Assembly (NCBI GenBank): GCA_965240325.2
Contig: OZ251226.1
Location: forward strand, 1,550,001 to 1,614,000
Source: Rebecca billardiae RCC1528
Lineage: Eukaryota > Haptophyta
Length of the DNA stretch: 64,000 nucleotides
Direction: 5' to 3'
Numbering within the stretch: the stretch's first letter is position 1; every line of letters starts with the position of its first letter. The notes beneath the pieces are model-generated. The model saw only the letters and a program-made list of their open reading frames with translations, did no database searches and was not told the DNA's origin. The position numbers were made by a program, and so were the translations under genes. This document shows, in pieces, positions 1 through 12,300 of the stretch.

Positions 1-1
1 A

Positions 2-451
2 TGGCGAAGCAGTGCGGAGATGCTGGTGCTCGCGACGAGCCTCGTGGAGGCTCCCCCGCCCTTCTACAACCCGCCGGTGGCCCGATGCGACATGACACTC
101 ATCACCCATCGCATCGAGCTCGATGAACGCCTTCCTGCCAGTGCAACCAGCTCGCATGCAGCCGATGCGTCGAGCGCGGCCAAGGCAGCGGCATCGAAGC
201 TGGCAGCACGCGTCCCAACCGAGGCCATCAAGACGGCAACGACGACGACACACGCCACGCGTGCTCTGCGGGCGGCCACGCTGCCTGCGCCGTCCACATC
301 CGACCTCGAGGCTATTTCGACGAAGATGCTCGCCCTCGCAAGCGCGTATGGCGTGGATCTCACCCTTGCGGGCACCCGCCGCCCCATGGTGAGCGTCGCA
401 GAGTCTGAGGATGGCATCACCTTCACTATCCAGATCCAGAAGCATCATTGA
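2..451 (+). CDS. C-terminal part of an unknown protein (5' end outside window)
   Basis: An open frame runs from the window edge to a TGA at 449-451. The first in-frame ATG is at 20, but the frame is open before it, so this may be the last exon of a gene starting upstream. The product is Ala/Thr-rich in the middle (residues about 40-95) and ends in a short segment that could form beta strands, followed by Lys-His-His. I recognise no domain. The antisense frame is also open over much of it, so coding status rests only on length and composition. It could be a real terminal exon or a chance ORF in GC-rich DNA. Confidence 0.35.
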   Translation, partial: WRSSAEMLVLATSLVEAPPPFYNPPVARCDMTLITHRIELDERLPASATSSHAADASSAAKAAASKLAARVPTEAIKTATTTTHATRALRAATLPAPSTSDLEAISTKMLALASAYGVDLTLAGTRRPMVSVAESEDGITFTIQIQKHH

Positions 452-1435
452 TATGACCGCGTGCCGCGCGGTCCTTTTTCGTCAGAACCAACGCAGTTGG
501 GGGCCCGCGGTGGCCGTGCACTCATCCGTCGCAGTTCATGAATCGTCGGCGGACTACGTTCGCATTCTCACGACTCTCACTCACTCTCTGCAGTCAGATA
601 TCTCAACTCTCCGCCGACTCAGACCGCGCCCCGAACGGCCATACGCCCGGGCGTCGTCAGCCCGCAAGTTCCGGGCGCGCGGGCCAGAGGCAGAGGCAGA
701 GCCCCACGGCCTGACGACTCGGTGACAGACTCCGCCGACGGTCCGGCCGAATCACTCAGTGAGTGACTCGTCATCAGAGTCTGCCACTGATGATCTGATC
801 CGACCAGTCTGCCGGACGTAGTCACACACCGTTCGGGCTCAGATCACCCGAGGACTGATCGGCGGGAAGTGCTTAGGGGCGGGAATGCTTAGGAATGCTC
901 TCCGAGCTGCAGCCGCTCACGCAGCTCGGCCGCCTGCGCGAGCCTGGAGCATAGCACAACGGCCTGGCGCACGGCACAACGGGCTCCCTGCGGCTCGTCA
1001 CTCGTGACACCCTGGATCGCGACCTTTGTCTGTAGCCTCGCCGCCGCGGCGCCGCGGTGCTATGCTGTCGACCGACGGCCCGCAGGGCGAGGGCGACTGC
1101 GAGCACGGGCGAGAGGGGAGCACGGCATCGCCCGTAGCAGATGCCACCTCGCCATCGTCGCGGGGCTCGCCGCTCGCAGATCAGCCTGTTGCTCTCGTGT
1201 CAGGCATCTGTCGTGCCCATCAGTGCTAGAGCCGCACAGAGCGCGGCTCGCGCGCCAAATGCCCACCCATGCGCCAGTCAAGCCGTCGAGACTCGAGACA
1301 GCTCGGATGCGGCGGACGAGAGCAAAATAGATGTGCGCGCGCCGCGGAGTCCAGCTCGTGCTGCGAAGACTCGCCCAGCCTCGCCGCCCGCAGATCTGCG
1401 CGCGCTACTTCGGCCGCGCTGCATCCAAGGAGACT
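452..1435. other. Intergenic stretch, no supported gene
   Basis: Only short overlapping ORFs in several frames, all Arg/Ala/Pro-rich as expected by chance in GC-rich DNA. No recognisable domain, tRNA or repeat array was seen here. Confidence 0.5.
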
Positions 1436-2170
1436 TTAAAAATCCACATGTTCCGAACGACGATGGGCCGTACCGCGTACGTGTGGCATGCTGCCCGCCC
1501 TCTTGTATGCACGCATCGCATTCTCATCGCCACGGCCAGCCCCGAAATCCATGGCTGGGACCGCCGACAAAGCAGCTGCGGCAATGCCGACGGTCACAAT
1601 GGTGGAGTATGATAGGAATCCCACGCGCAGCTCGGAATTGTGCTTTCGCCGCTGAACACCCGCCGTGACTGCCAGCACGAGTCCCAGCACTCGGGTGAGG
1701 TGAGGGACGCGTCGGAGGCCAGGCAACCCCAAAGCATCAGGGTCCATGAGCACCAGCACCACGAAAGGCCATGCCACCTTGGCGGCACGGCCCACCTTCT
1801 TCGAGTTCCGCATGCCCACTCGCGCGGCATCTCGCGACGATGGCGATGATCCAGCATCACTTGCAGGACTGTCCTCGTCTGCCAACAAGCGTCGCAATTG
1901 CCGGCGTCGCACGCCAGCCACGATGGCCAACGCGAGCGCAAGCACGCGGGCGAAATGAGGCATGCGACGAAGCCCAGGCAGGCCCATAGCATCCTGGTCG
2001 ACGAGTGTCAGCACCACGAACGGCCACGCCACCTTCGCAACGCGGGCCGCCCTTCGTGAGGGCATCGTCTGCACTTCGCGACTGAGTTGAGTCGACGGCA
2101 TCACTCGACCTCGCCGCCCCGTGAACCAAAGATGGCGGCGCGACGAGCAGCAGCAGCCATTTTTATTCAT
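1436..2170 (-). CDS. Putative membrane protein with an internally duplicated hydrophobic unit
   Basis: ATG at 2170, stop at 1436, 244 residues. The translation contains two copies of a roughly 50-residue unit, each reading Ala-Lys-Val-Ala-Trp-Pro-Phe-Val-Val-Leu followed by an Asp-containing turn, a Gly-Leu-Pro-Gly-Leu-Arg-Arg motif and a second hydrophobic stretch. The copies lie at about 1904-2052 and 1650-1797, and they match at the DNA level too. Each unit could form a two-helix hairpin, so a four-helix membrane protein is possible. No family is recognised. The start may lie further in (Met codons precede the first unit). It is divergent to the gene at 2222, with only about 50 bp between starts. 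Alternative: a non-coding tandem duplication that happens to stay open. Confidence 0.35.
   Translation of the reverse strand: MNKNGCCCSSRRHLWFTGRRGRVMPSTQLSREVQTMPSRRAARVAKVAWPFVVLTLVDQDAMGLPGLRRMPHFARVLALALAIVAGVRRRQLRRLLADEDSPASDAGSSPSSRDAARVGMRNSKKVGRAAKVAWPFVVLVLMDPDALGLPGLRRVPHLTRVLGLVLAVTAGVQRRKHNSELRVGFLSYSTIVTVGIAAAALSAVPAMDFGAGRGDENAMRAYKRAGSMPHVRGTAHRRSEHVDF
1650..2052. repeat. Two direct copies of a ~150-bp segment
   Basis: Segments 1650-1797 and 1904-2052 are clearly related, sharing for instance the block reading caccacga-a-ggcca-gccacctt near their right ends. Spacing is about 250 bp. They encode the duplicated hydrophobic unit of the - strand ORF. Confidence 0.6.
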
Positions 2171-2221
2171 CGCGCGTCAATTTCGGCCGACGGGCAGCCA
2201 AAAAATATCGAGGTCGGCACG

Positions 2222-2521
2222 ATGTCGTCGCCCGCCGGCGGCAAACCACCGCTCATGGTGAAGCCAGGCGTGGCGTGGACGGGCGTGCTGATGAGCTCGG
2301 CCGCAGTCCTTGGTGCTGCGGCCCTGAGCGGCCGGGTCGATAATCCGTTGCTGCCATCGTGGTCTGCCTTTCACTTCGGTGCAGCTTTGGCGAGCGTCAA
2401 CGAGCGCCATGTTGTGAATGCTGGCATGCATGGCGCCTGCATGGTCGCTGTTCTCTGTGTGTGGCGCACGATGCAAACACCGACATCTAGCTCGCACGGT
2501 GTGTCGTCTGAAGGCAAGTGA
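2222..2521 (+). CDS. Small putative two-helix membrane protein
   Basis: ATG at 2222 and stop at 2521 give 99 residues. The frame is open upstream to 2087, but the ATG at 2222 precedes a sensible N-terminus (Met-Ser-Ser-Pro-Ala-Gly-Gly-Lys). Two hydrophobic stretches are visible, at about residues 18-38 (Val-Ala-Trp-Thr-Gly-Val-Leu...) and 72-88 (Gly-Met-His-Gly-Ala-Cys-Met-Val-Ala-Val-Leu), separated by a Pro/Ser/Trp/Phe-containing loop. The tail is short, polar and Ser-rich. This resembles small organellar membrane proteins in general shape only; no family is recognised. It is head-to-head with the - strand ORF that starts at 2170. Confidence 0.45.
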   Translation: MSSPAGGKPPLMVKPGVAWTGVLMSSAAVLGAAALSGRVDNPLLPSWSAFHFGAALASVNERHVVNAGMHGACMVAVLCVWRTMQTPTSSSHGVSSEGK

Positions 2522-3311
2522 AGAATGCGCTCTCCGGCTGCCATTCGCAGGTCTTGCTTTTCATCAATCCTCGGAGATGACAGACGATGTGTCGGAGAAT
2601 CTGAATCCGATTCACGCCAAGAACGATCGTCGTGGAGTGCCGATTTGGTTCGCAGCTCCTAGATCGCGGCGCTGCGTGGACCACTTGATGTTCGTCGATC
2701 AAAGCGCGCGCGCGCCGTGGCATCATGATCATCATCATCATCACTACATCATCGTCGTCATATCGGGACGACGAACCTAAGTTGCGTGTAGTACTAGTTA
2801 GTAGTTTCTGCCGCTGCGGCTGCGTCGGTCAGCGACATGTCCATGTCCATGACGACATCAATTGATGACGACTACAATTTGATACGACTACTGGCTATGC
2901 GCTGCGGCATGCATCATGTTACTACATGTTATATATTGAGAATTATTTGCGATACATATATATATCAGTATAATATTTTAAAAAAATAACATCATGTAGT
3001 CGTCGTGTCGGCATCATATCCGTCATCGCTCATCAGGCTTAGTCGTATATCAGGCACTCATCATCACCAGCACGACAGTCGACAGTAGCAGCTGTCAGGC
3101 CTGTCAGCTGCCATCGTCGCCAATCAATAATGCTGATGCTGATGAGCGCTCACTCTCTTCAGTGGAGCACCGCTGGAGCTGCCTGCGGCGCGCGGGCGCA
3201 CCCGTGGCCGTGGGCCACGCTGCAGGCCCCGCCCCCAGGCCACGCGGGGCTGCGGCCCGGTCTCCATCCATCCGCGCAGCTCAGTTCGTCGCTGCTTACA
3301 CCTTGGTTGGT
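2522..3311. other. Intergenic region with AT-rich and CAT-repeat low complexity
   Basis: Lies downstream of the stop of the giant - strand gene and of the small + gene. It holds a run of cat/atc triplets near 2725-2760. From about 2875 to 3000 it has a strikingly AT-rich island with alternating tatata and an a/t-only run near 2975. No ORF is supported. On the - strand the island would lie a few hundred bases past the giant gene's stop codon, where 3'UTR or polyadenylation signals are expected. Confidence 0.5.
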
Positions 3312-6300
3312 CTACATGGCGATCCTGCTTCTGGGAAGCGCGTTCGACCCGCGAGAGCCATGGGCAGACTGCTGCACCTGCCCGCGGTACGTGGTGTCCG
3401 CGAGACGCTCTGTGTTCATGCGGACAGATCGCATCTGGTCGACCAGATTCGCCACCTGTCGCACGCAGAGAGCGCCGCGCAAATCGCACGGGGCAAACGG
3501 CATCGTGATGAGTGCTGCCGCGGGCGGGGCAAGCGCGCGGACTGTGGGGGGCGCGGGGCACTCACGTTCTGCTGCAGGCCGCGAAGCACCTCGCCGAGCA
3601 CGTCCTGCACCGTCGGCGCATCGATCACCCACTTCTTGACGAGCGGGTAGATCCTCTCCAGGACGTAGTCGCGCACGGCCCGCTGCGAGGCCTCGAACGA
3701 TTTGATCTCGTCGAATAGTTCGGGCATCTGCTCGCGCGCGAGCGGGGCGGGCCGTACGCTGTGAGTCGCAGGGCTTGGCCCCCCGGGGGACGGCGCGCGC
3801 AGGCGAGCGCAATCGGCGCACCTCCTCGGCGAGCACGGGGCCCTGGCGGCGCTCCATGTCGCGCGCCTCCTCGACGATGACCGTGAAGTAGTGGATGCCG
3901 TCCTGCTGCGACTCCATCCAGTCGCGCAGCTGCTCGGCCTCCTGCAGCATCTCCTCCAGGCTGGAAATAGCCTTCTCCTCGTTCTCGAGCAGCTGCTCTT
4001 CGAAGTCGTCCACCTTGGCGCGCTCCTTGCGGGCGCTCGGGTCGCCGCGGACGCCGCCTCGCGACTGAATCAGCGAGCGGATGATCGGGTGCTCCTCGGA
4101 CTCCTCGCGCATGGCGTCGTCGAGCGGCGTGCGGCCGAAACTGTCGGTCGTGTTCACATTGATGCCTGGCACGGTCAGCAGGTAGTTGCACGCCGAGAGC
4201 TTCACCGAGGACGCGGCCACGTGCAGCGGCGTGCGGCCCATCGCGTCCTGCACGTTGACATCGCACCTGAAGCGAATGAGCCGCTGGAGCTGGTCGACGT
4301 CGTCGTCCACTGCCGCCTCGCACATCCACTGCGCGGGATCGAACGTCCCCAGGTGCGCTGAGTTGGAGAGCAGCAGGTCGACGCACGCGTCGTTCTTGGA
4401 GAGCAGCGCGTCCTGCAGCGGCGTCACGCCCCAGCGGTCGCGCGCATTCACGTGCGCGCCGTAGTCGATGAGCAGCTCGCAGTTGCGCACCTGGCCGCTC
4501 GCCGCGGCGACGTGCAGCGCCGTGCGCTTGTCTTGGTCGTTCAGGTTGACGTCCACGCCGAAGCGGCACAGCTTCATGAGCTTCACGTCGCCGCCCGTTT
4601 CTATCGCCGCGAGGCACAGGTCTTCGACCTGCGTGTCCCCGCCACGAGTGCCGCCCTTGCTCCACAAGAGCTCGGCCACGTCGTTGTGGTTGTGCCGGAG
4701 GGCGTCGCTGAGCGGGGTGCCGTTGTGATGATCCTCCACCGCCAGATCAGCGGACGAGTCGAGCAGGAGCTTGACGACCTCGAGGTGCCCGCCGCACGCC
4801 GCGAGGTGCAGCGCACGCCGCCCGCTGCGGTCGCCGCGGTTGACGTCCACGCTCGTGTTCTGGATGATCTCCTTCGCGCTCGCGAGGTCGCCCTTCGCGC
4901 ACGCGATGACGAGCCGGCTGAGGTGCAGGTCGTCGCGCTTCTCTCGCGCGCTCAGGAGCACCTTCTCCAATGACGTCCGGTTGTCTTCCACAGGGGCCTC
5001 AGCCTGCTTTGAGCCACTGTTGCCGGTCTTGTCGCTCGACTCCGATGGCGGTGATTTCACCGCAGTGAGGGCCGTTGCCTTGGACCTGGCAGACAGCTTC
5101 GACCTGTGGCTCCCCACTGCGCACGCAGAGGGCAACACAGGGCAACGGGCGCGCGGCGCGCGCACGAGTGCGTGTCAGCTGTGTGCGCAGCGCGTGAGAG
5201 CACCGCAGTCCGATCGCGCTCACCTTCATCGAAAATGCGCGCGTACTGGCGCATCGCGCTGTCCATCATCAGCCCCTCCTCCTGCGGGTACGTCTTGGTC
5301 AGCGCCTTGTACGCGTCGCGCGTGAGCGCGTACACGACCGTCTCCACGCTGCGTGCGGAGCGGCCGTTCTTGAAGTGGCGGATGTTGAATGTGAATGCCA
5401 TGCCGCCGACGGTGGTGCCAGAGCCGCGCACGTCGACACCGTCGTTGTCGTCGTACGCTGCCTCAATCTCGCTGAGCTGCATCTCGTCCTCGTACATCTC
5501 GATGCTGCCCGACTTGATGACAAGCAGCTCGCTGCAGACCTCGCCCATGCGGAAGACCATCGACTCCGGCTCGATGCGACGCTCCTTGAGCACCGAGGCG
5601 AAGCGATCCTTGAAGCCCTCCGAGCACTCGGCGAGCAGCGAGCAGCCGCTGATGAGATGCCGTACGGTGTGCTTGGACACTTCGAGCTGAAGCGACATGG
5701 GGAGCATGTCGTACACCTGCTCCGACTGCACGGACGAGAGCGACGCGTCCTTCAGCCGCGCGTGGAAGAACGCCTCGATCTTCGCCTTGAGGTCGGCAGG
5801 CACGCGGATGTGCGCGACGTACGACTGCACGATCTCGAGCTGCGCGCGCTTGGCCACGATCTCGTCGTCCTGCTTCATCACGAGCGCCGAGATCTGGCCG
5901 ACAGTCCACGCGTACACGGTCATGTTCACGATCATCGCGACCACGAAGAAGAGCAGCTCGGCGTACGTCGCCGGGAGCTGTGTCAGCCCGAGCGACGTGA
6001 GCATCGTCATGACGAAATAGAGGCACATCAGGTACTGGTTTGCAAACGAGCGGTGCTCGTCCTCCGCTGGGTTGATGGCCTGCTCGTTCTCGAGTAGCAT
6101 CGTCCACCACGTCGTCGGTTCGTTCTGGGCCGGCGGGGAGAATGCGCACAGATTCCAGATACACGAGCCGATGTGGGCCGTGTACAGCAGCACGCCCAGG
6201 TACAGCTGCAGGCCGCTGCGGAGGTCGTCATCGGGGCAGCGCTTCCGCCAGCGCCGCACAGCAGCGCGCACATACCGCATGTTGATCATGCGCAGCAAGC

Positions 6301-9300
6301 GGAGCACGAACGGAACGAAGGCGGGCGCGCCCACGGCGAGCGCAAGGAAGTTGTGCGGCCAGCACGCAAAGCAGTCGAGCGGGAAGTCCCTCGCAAAGTA
6401 TTGCCGAGCGATCCCAGCGGGGTCGTACACGGTGACCGAGTGCTGATTCACGACGGAGACGCGGAAGCGCAGCGCGATGCGCATGAGGTAGAAGATGTCT
6501 GCGACGATGCCCGTGAACAGCAGCTCTGGCGTGTGGACCGAGCGCTCCACGAAGCACACGCTGACGGGGATGATGACCGCATCCCACGCCGTGAGATACA
6601 GGAACAAGGTCTCGAACAGACCGAACGCCCTCGACTCGTGGCGGAGGATGAAGCGAGGCACATCGTGCGCGGACGTTGACGACCCACCGTCTGGCTTACC
6701 CTCAACCAGTGCAAGCAGTCGCGTTGACCGAGCTAGGCCGAGGGCTGCACCGATGCGCAGCTTTGCGCGGCTCGCCTCGTCGATGTGCTCCAGCAGCGGA
6801 GTCGCCTCCTCTGCAGCCGAGTCGCGGTCTTGGTTGTCCGTCAAGGCCTCGCGGTGTGCGTGCAGCGCTTCGACCATCCGCTGCCACGTCGGTGGCTGAT
6901 CAGCATCCTGCTGCTGCCCAACTTCGGTGAGCATGATGCCGTTGGCCTGCACGGGGCCGCCGTCGTCACTCGTGGCATCGCTGGTAGCATCGCTGTCATC
7001 GCTGTCGGGCGCCGCGCGAGCTGCGGCTTGCGGTTGAACCATCTTCACCTTCAGGTCCATGTCGAGCTTCTCGGCCGCCCACTCCTCGACGTGCGCCGGC
7101 GTGATGTCGTCCGGAATCGCGAGCGTCTGCCGCATGTGGTAGAGCAGCGCCCCAGCTTGCACCATGCCGGCGGGGTCCAGCCGCTCGCTGTCGATGTGCT
7201 GAGAGATGTGGCTTGCAAGGGCGATGCACGCGCGCGGCTCAGACAACGCACTGCCAAGCGCCTCCTTGGCCTTGTCCTCGAGCGTCAGCAGCTCCAGGCC
7301 CTGCAGGTCCTCGAGCCCACCCGCCTCGTCGTCGAGCGTGTTCTCGCGGCCACCGACCGTCAGCTGACTTACTGCGTTCGCCAGCAGCCATGATGAGACG
7401 CCGACGTAAAACTGCATCTCCGTCAAAAAGCGCGCCGAGCTCGACGCCTTCTTGAACGAAGACAGCGGGCTGCCAGAGCGAGAGCGCGAAGCTTCGGAAG
7501 AGTCCGTGTCCGAGTGCGAGCCAGCCGATTCTGAGGTCATCGTGCTCTCCGACAAGGAATCGCGCGGGGCACGCTGAGGGAAAGCTGGGTTCGACGTCTT
7601 AGGGGGAGGCGGCTCGGACGAGACGTCTGAGTCCGCGCCGTCGGAGTGCGAGATCATGGGCTCCATTGACACGGGTGGCGGCCCCGAAGCTGCAATGTCC
7701 GCGAGCATCTCGTCGTGGTGGTCCGCGTATCGGTCGGCGCCCTGCATGTCAAGAGCGCCGGCAGGCATTGTCGCGGTCGTCTCGAGCGCCTGCTTCAGCA
7801 GCTCGTCCTCCGTCTTGCCCATCTCCGCCGGCAGACGCTCCTTGCGGTGCTTCGGACCCACCTGATCCGAGCGGTGCGACACCTCCACCTCCGACGGCAG
7901 CAGCTGCAGCAGCTGACCCAGCTTCGCCAACCGCTCCTTCAGGTCGCTCCCGCCGCCAACCTCGAACTGCACGCCAAAGCACAGGCGGTACACGCCGTTC
8001 GAGTCGTGCACCGGACGCATCGACAGCAGGTTCTGGAACGTCTCGCCGTTCTTGCGGTAGTTGGTGATCTTCACGAAGCAGTCCGCGCCGCGGCGGAGCG
8101 TGTCCTGGATGATCGCCACAGACGCCGGCTCCGTGCGCGGGCCCTGCAAGAACCGGCAGTTCCGACCCTGCGCCTCGTACTTCGCAAAGCCCGTCACGCG
8201 GCAGAACTCGCGGTTCACAAACAGCATCGGGTTGCCCGGCATCGCCATGTCCGACAGCACGATGCACGCCTTGAACGTCTCCGCGAACGCGACGAACGAG
8301 TGGATGAAGCCAGCCAGGTCCTCCGGAACCTTGTACTTGTCCCAGATCAGGTCCTTGCGCTGCTTGATGCGCTGGCCCGCCACGGCAGCGTCCACGATCG
8401 CGTCGCACAACGGCGAGCGCACAAACCGAGCCAGCGCGTCGCCCGCGAGCTTCTTGCCAATCTCGGACACCTTCTCCTCCACGGCGCGCATGTCCATCGA
8501 CTTGGCCTGCGCAGAGCTCAGACCGAGGTGGCGCTCGAGCACCGTGCGCTTCCGCACGTCGCGAGACGCGCCCGCCGCCATGCTGCTCAGCTTCCGACCC
8601 TCGGACCAGAACTCGAGCTCGCTGTCCTCGTTGGACTCCTTCAGGAACGAGCGGAACGCGTCGTACGCCTGCGCGTCCTCAGTCAGACGCTCCAGGCTCG
8701 ACTCAGAGTCGAGCGTCCACTTCAGACGAGTGAACAGCGCCTGCGCCGAGCGGAACTGACGCTCCTTCGCGCCCTCGTCCACATACACCGCCTGCGCAGC
8801 AAACGTCGACGGCTGCGCAGACGCCGGCATGCGCCGCGGCAGCAGCTCGCGCAGCGCCGACAGCGCCTGCTGCTCCTCCGCCGTCTGCTCCTCCGCGCAC
8901 GACAGCACGCCCAGCGAGTACCGGTACTCGCCGTTCGTGTCCATCACCGGCGTGAGCGACAGGTCGTTCGTGAAGCGAGAGCCGTTCTTGCGGTAGTTCG
9001 TCACCTGCACGCGCAGCTCTGTCTTCTTGCGCAGCGCGCGCACCATCTTCGACACCATGTTCGGCTCCGTCCGGTCGCCCTGCAAGAAGCGGCAGTTGCG
9101 GCCCTCCACCTCGTACTTCGGGTAGCCGGTCACGCGCGTGAAGCCGCCGTTGCAGTACATCACCGTCACGCCCGGCACCGTCATGTCCGTGATCGCAACC
9201 GCGAGCGGCAGCTGATCGACGGCCGCCTTGAGCGCGCCCAGCCACGTGCCGTCGCCCACGCTCGGCACGCTGCCCGCGCTCAGCGCCTGCAGGATCTCCA

Positions 9301-12300
9301 TCGTCGGCTGCGGAAGGCTGACGCCACCGTAAGCGTCGCCTGCAACACTCATCGAGCTCACCTGATACTGCTGCTCCTGCTGCTGCGCCATGCCCATGCC
9401 CAGAGCGCCTGAAGCCATGCTCATCGACATGCGAGGCTGCATGGCTGGGGACATCGCCTGCGCGCTGGCGTAGCCGTTGCAACAACTGCCCATTGCACCC
9501 ATCACGCCAAGTGGCTGCTGCGCCATGCCCAGGCCAGGGCTCAGACCCGCGCCCATGCCCATGCCCACGCCCATGCCCATACCTGGCGCCATCGACATGC
9601 GCGAAGGCGGCGCGCCCGACGACATGCTCATCGACGCGCGCGACGCCATCGCCGGGCTCATCGACATCGGCGGCGCCATCATCGGCGCCGCCATCGTCGG
9701 CGCCATCGGCGTCTCGTCGAACGGCAGGCTGCCGCCCGAGATCTCCGCCATCATCTCGTCGTGGTGGTCCGCGTAGCGGTCGGCGCCCTGCATGTCGAGC
9801 GCGGTCGGCGGCATCGCGGCGGTCGTCTCGAGCGCCTGCTTCAGCAGCTCGTCCTCCGTCTTGCCCATCTCCGCCGGCAGACGCTCCTTGCGGTGCTTCG
9901 GGCCCACCTGATCCGAGCGGTGCGACACCTCCACCTCCGACGGCAGCAGCTGCAGCAGCTGACCCAGCTTCGCCAACCGCTCCTTCAGGTCGCTCCCGCC
10001 GCCAACCTCGAACTGCACGCCAAAGCACAGGCGGTACACGCCGTTCGAGTCGTGCACCGGACGCATCGACAGCAGGTTCTGGAACGTCTCGCCGTTCTTG
10101 CGGTAGTTGGTGATCTTCACGAAGCAGTCCGCGCCGCGGCGGAGCGTGTCCTGGATGATCGCCACAGACGCCGGCTCCGTGCGCGGGCCCTGCAAGAACC
10201 GGCAGTTCCGACCCTGCGCCTCGTACTTCGCAAAGCCCGTCACGCGGCAGAACTCGCGGTTCACAAACAGCATCGGGTTGCCCGGCATCGCCATGTCCGA
10301 CAGCACGATGCACGCCTTGAACGTCTCCGCGAACGCGACGAACGAGTGGATGAAGCCAGCCAGGTCCTCCGGAACCTTGTACTTGTCCCAGATCAGGTCC
10401 TTGCGCTGCTTGATGCGCTGGCCCGCCACGGCAGCGTCCACGATCGCGTCGCACAACGGCGAGCGCACAAACCGAGCCAGGGCGTCGCCCGCGAGCTTCT
10501 TGCCAATCTCGGACACCTTCTCCTCCACGGCGCGCATGTCCATCGACTTGGCCTGCGCAGAGCTCAGACCGAGGTGGCGCTCGAGCACCGTGCGCTTCCG
10601 CACGTCGCGAGACGCGCCCGCCGCCATGCTGCTCAGCTTCCGACCCTCGGACCAGAACTCGAGCTCGCTGTCCTCGTTGGACTCCTTCAGGAACGAGCGG
10701 AACGCGTCGTACGCCTGCGCGTCCTCAGTCAGACGCTCCAGGCTCGACTCAGAGTCGAGCGTCCACTTCAGACGAGTGAACAGCGCCTGCGCCGAGCGGA
10801 ACTGACGCTCCTTCGCGCCCTCGTCCACATACACCGCCTGCGCAGCAAACGTCGACGGCTGCGCAGACGCCGGCATGCGCCGCGGCAGCAGCTCGCGCAG
10901 CGCCGACAGCGCCTGCTGCTCCTCCGCCGTCTGCTCCTCCGCGCACGACAGCACGCCCAGCGAGTACCGGTACTCGCCGTTCGTGTCCATCACCGGCGTG
11001 AGCGACAGGTCGTTCGTGAAGCGAGAGCCGTTCTTGCGGTAGTTCGTCACCTGCACGTGCAGCTCCTTCTTCTTGCGCAGCGCGCGCACCATCTTCGACA
11101 CGATGTTCGGCTCCGTCCGGTCGCCCTGCAAGAAGCGGCAGTTGCGGCCCTCCACCTCGTACTTCGGGTAGCCGGTCACGCGCGTGAAGCCGCCGTTGCA
11201 GTACATCACCGTCACGCCCGGCACCGTCATGTCCGTGATCGCAACCGCGAGCGGCAGCTGATCGACGGCCGCCTTGAGCGCGCCCAGCCACGTGCCGTCG
11301 CCCATGCTCGGCACGCTGCCCGCGCTCAGCGCCTGCAGGATCTCCATCGTCGGCTGCGGAAGGCTGAAGCCGCCACCGCCGTCGCCCATGCCGCCCGCGC
11401 CGCCCATCGCGCTCGGCGGCTGCTGCGCCGCCATGCCCATGCCCATGCCCATGCCCGGCGCCATCGACATGCGCGAAGGCGGCGCGCCCGACGACATGCT
11501 CATCGACGCGCGCGGCGCCATCGCCGGGCTCATCGACATCGGCGCCGCCATCATCGGCGCCGCCATCGTCGGCGCCATCGGCGTCTCGTCGAACGGCAGG
11601 CTGCCGCCCGAGATCTCCGCCATCATCTCGTCGTGGTGGTCCGCGTAGCGGTCGGCGCCCTTCATGTCGAGCGCGGTCGGCGGCATCGCGGCGGTCGTCT
11701 CGAGCGCCTGCTTCAGCAGCTCGTCCTCCGTCTTGCCCATCTCCGCCGGCAGACGCTCCTTGCGGTGCTTCGGGCCCACCTGATCCGAGCGGTGCGACAC
11801 CTCCACCTCCGACGGCAGCAGCTGCAGCAGCTGACCCAGCTTCGCCAACCGCTCCTTCAGGTCGCTCCCGCCGCCAACCTCGAACTGCACGCCAAAGCAC
11901 AGGCGGTACACGCCGTTCGAGTCGTGCACCGGACGCATCGACAGCAGGTTCTGGAACGTCTCGCCGTTCTTGCGGTAGTTGGTGATCTTCACGAAGCAGT
12001 CCGCGCCGCGGCGGAGCGTGTCCTGGATGATCGCCACAGACGCCGGCTCCGTGCGCGGGCCCTGCAAGAACCGGCAGTTCCGACCCTGCGCCTCGTGCTT
12101 CGCAAAGCCCGTCACGCGGCAGAACTCGCGGTTCACAAACAGCATCGGGTTGCCCGGCATCGCCATGTCCGACAGCACGATGCACGCCTTGAACGTCTCC
12201 GCGAACGCGACGAACGAGTGGATGAAGCCAGCCAGGTCCTCCGGAACCTTGTACTTGTCCCAGATCAGGTCCTTGCGCTGCTTGATGCGCTGGCCCGCCA

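Noticed and set aside
1004-1668. Overlapping + strand ORFs around 1.0-1.7 kb
   Set aside because: Short, Arg/Ala/Ser-rich in multiple frames with no motif; typical GC-rich noise.
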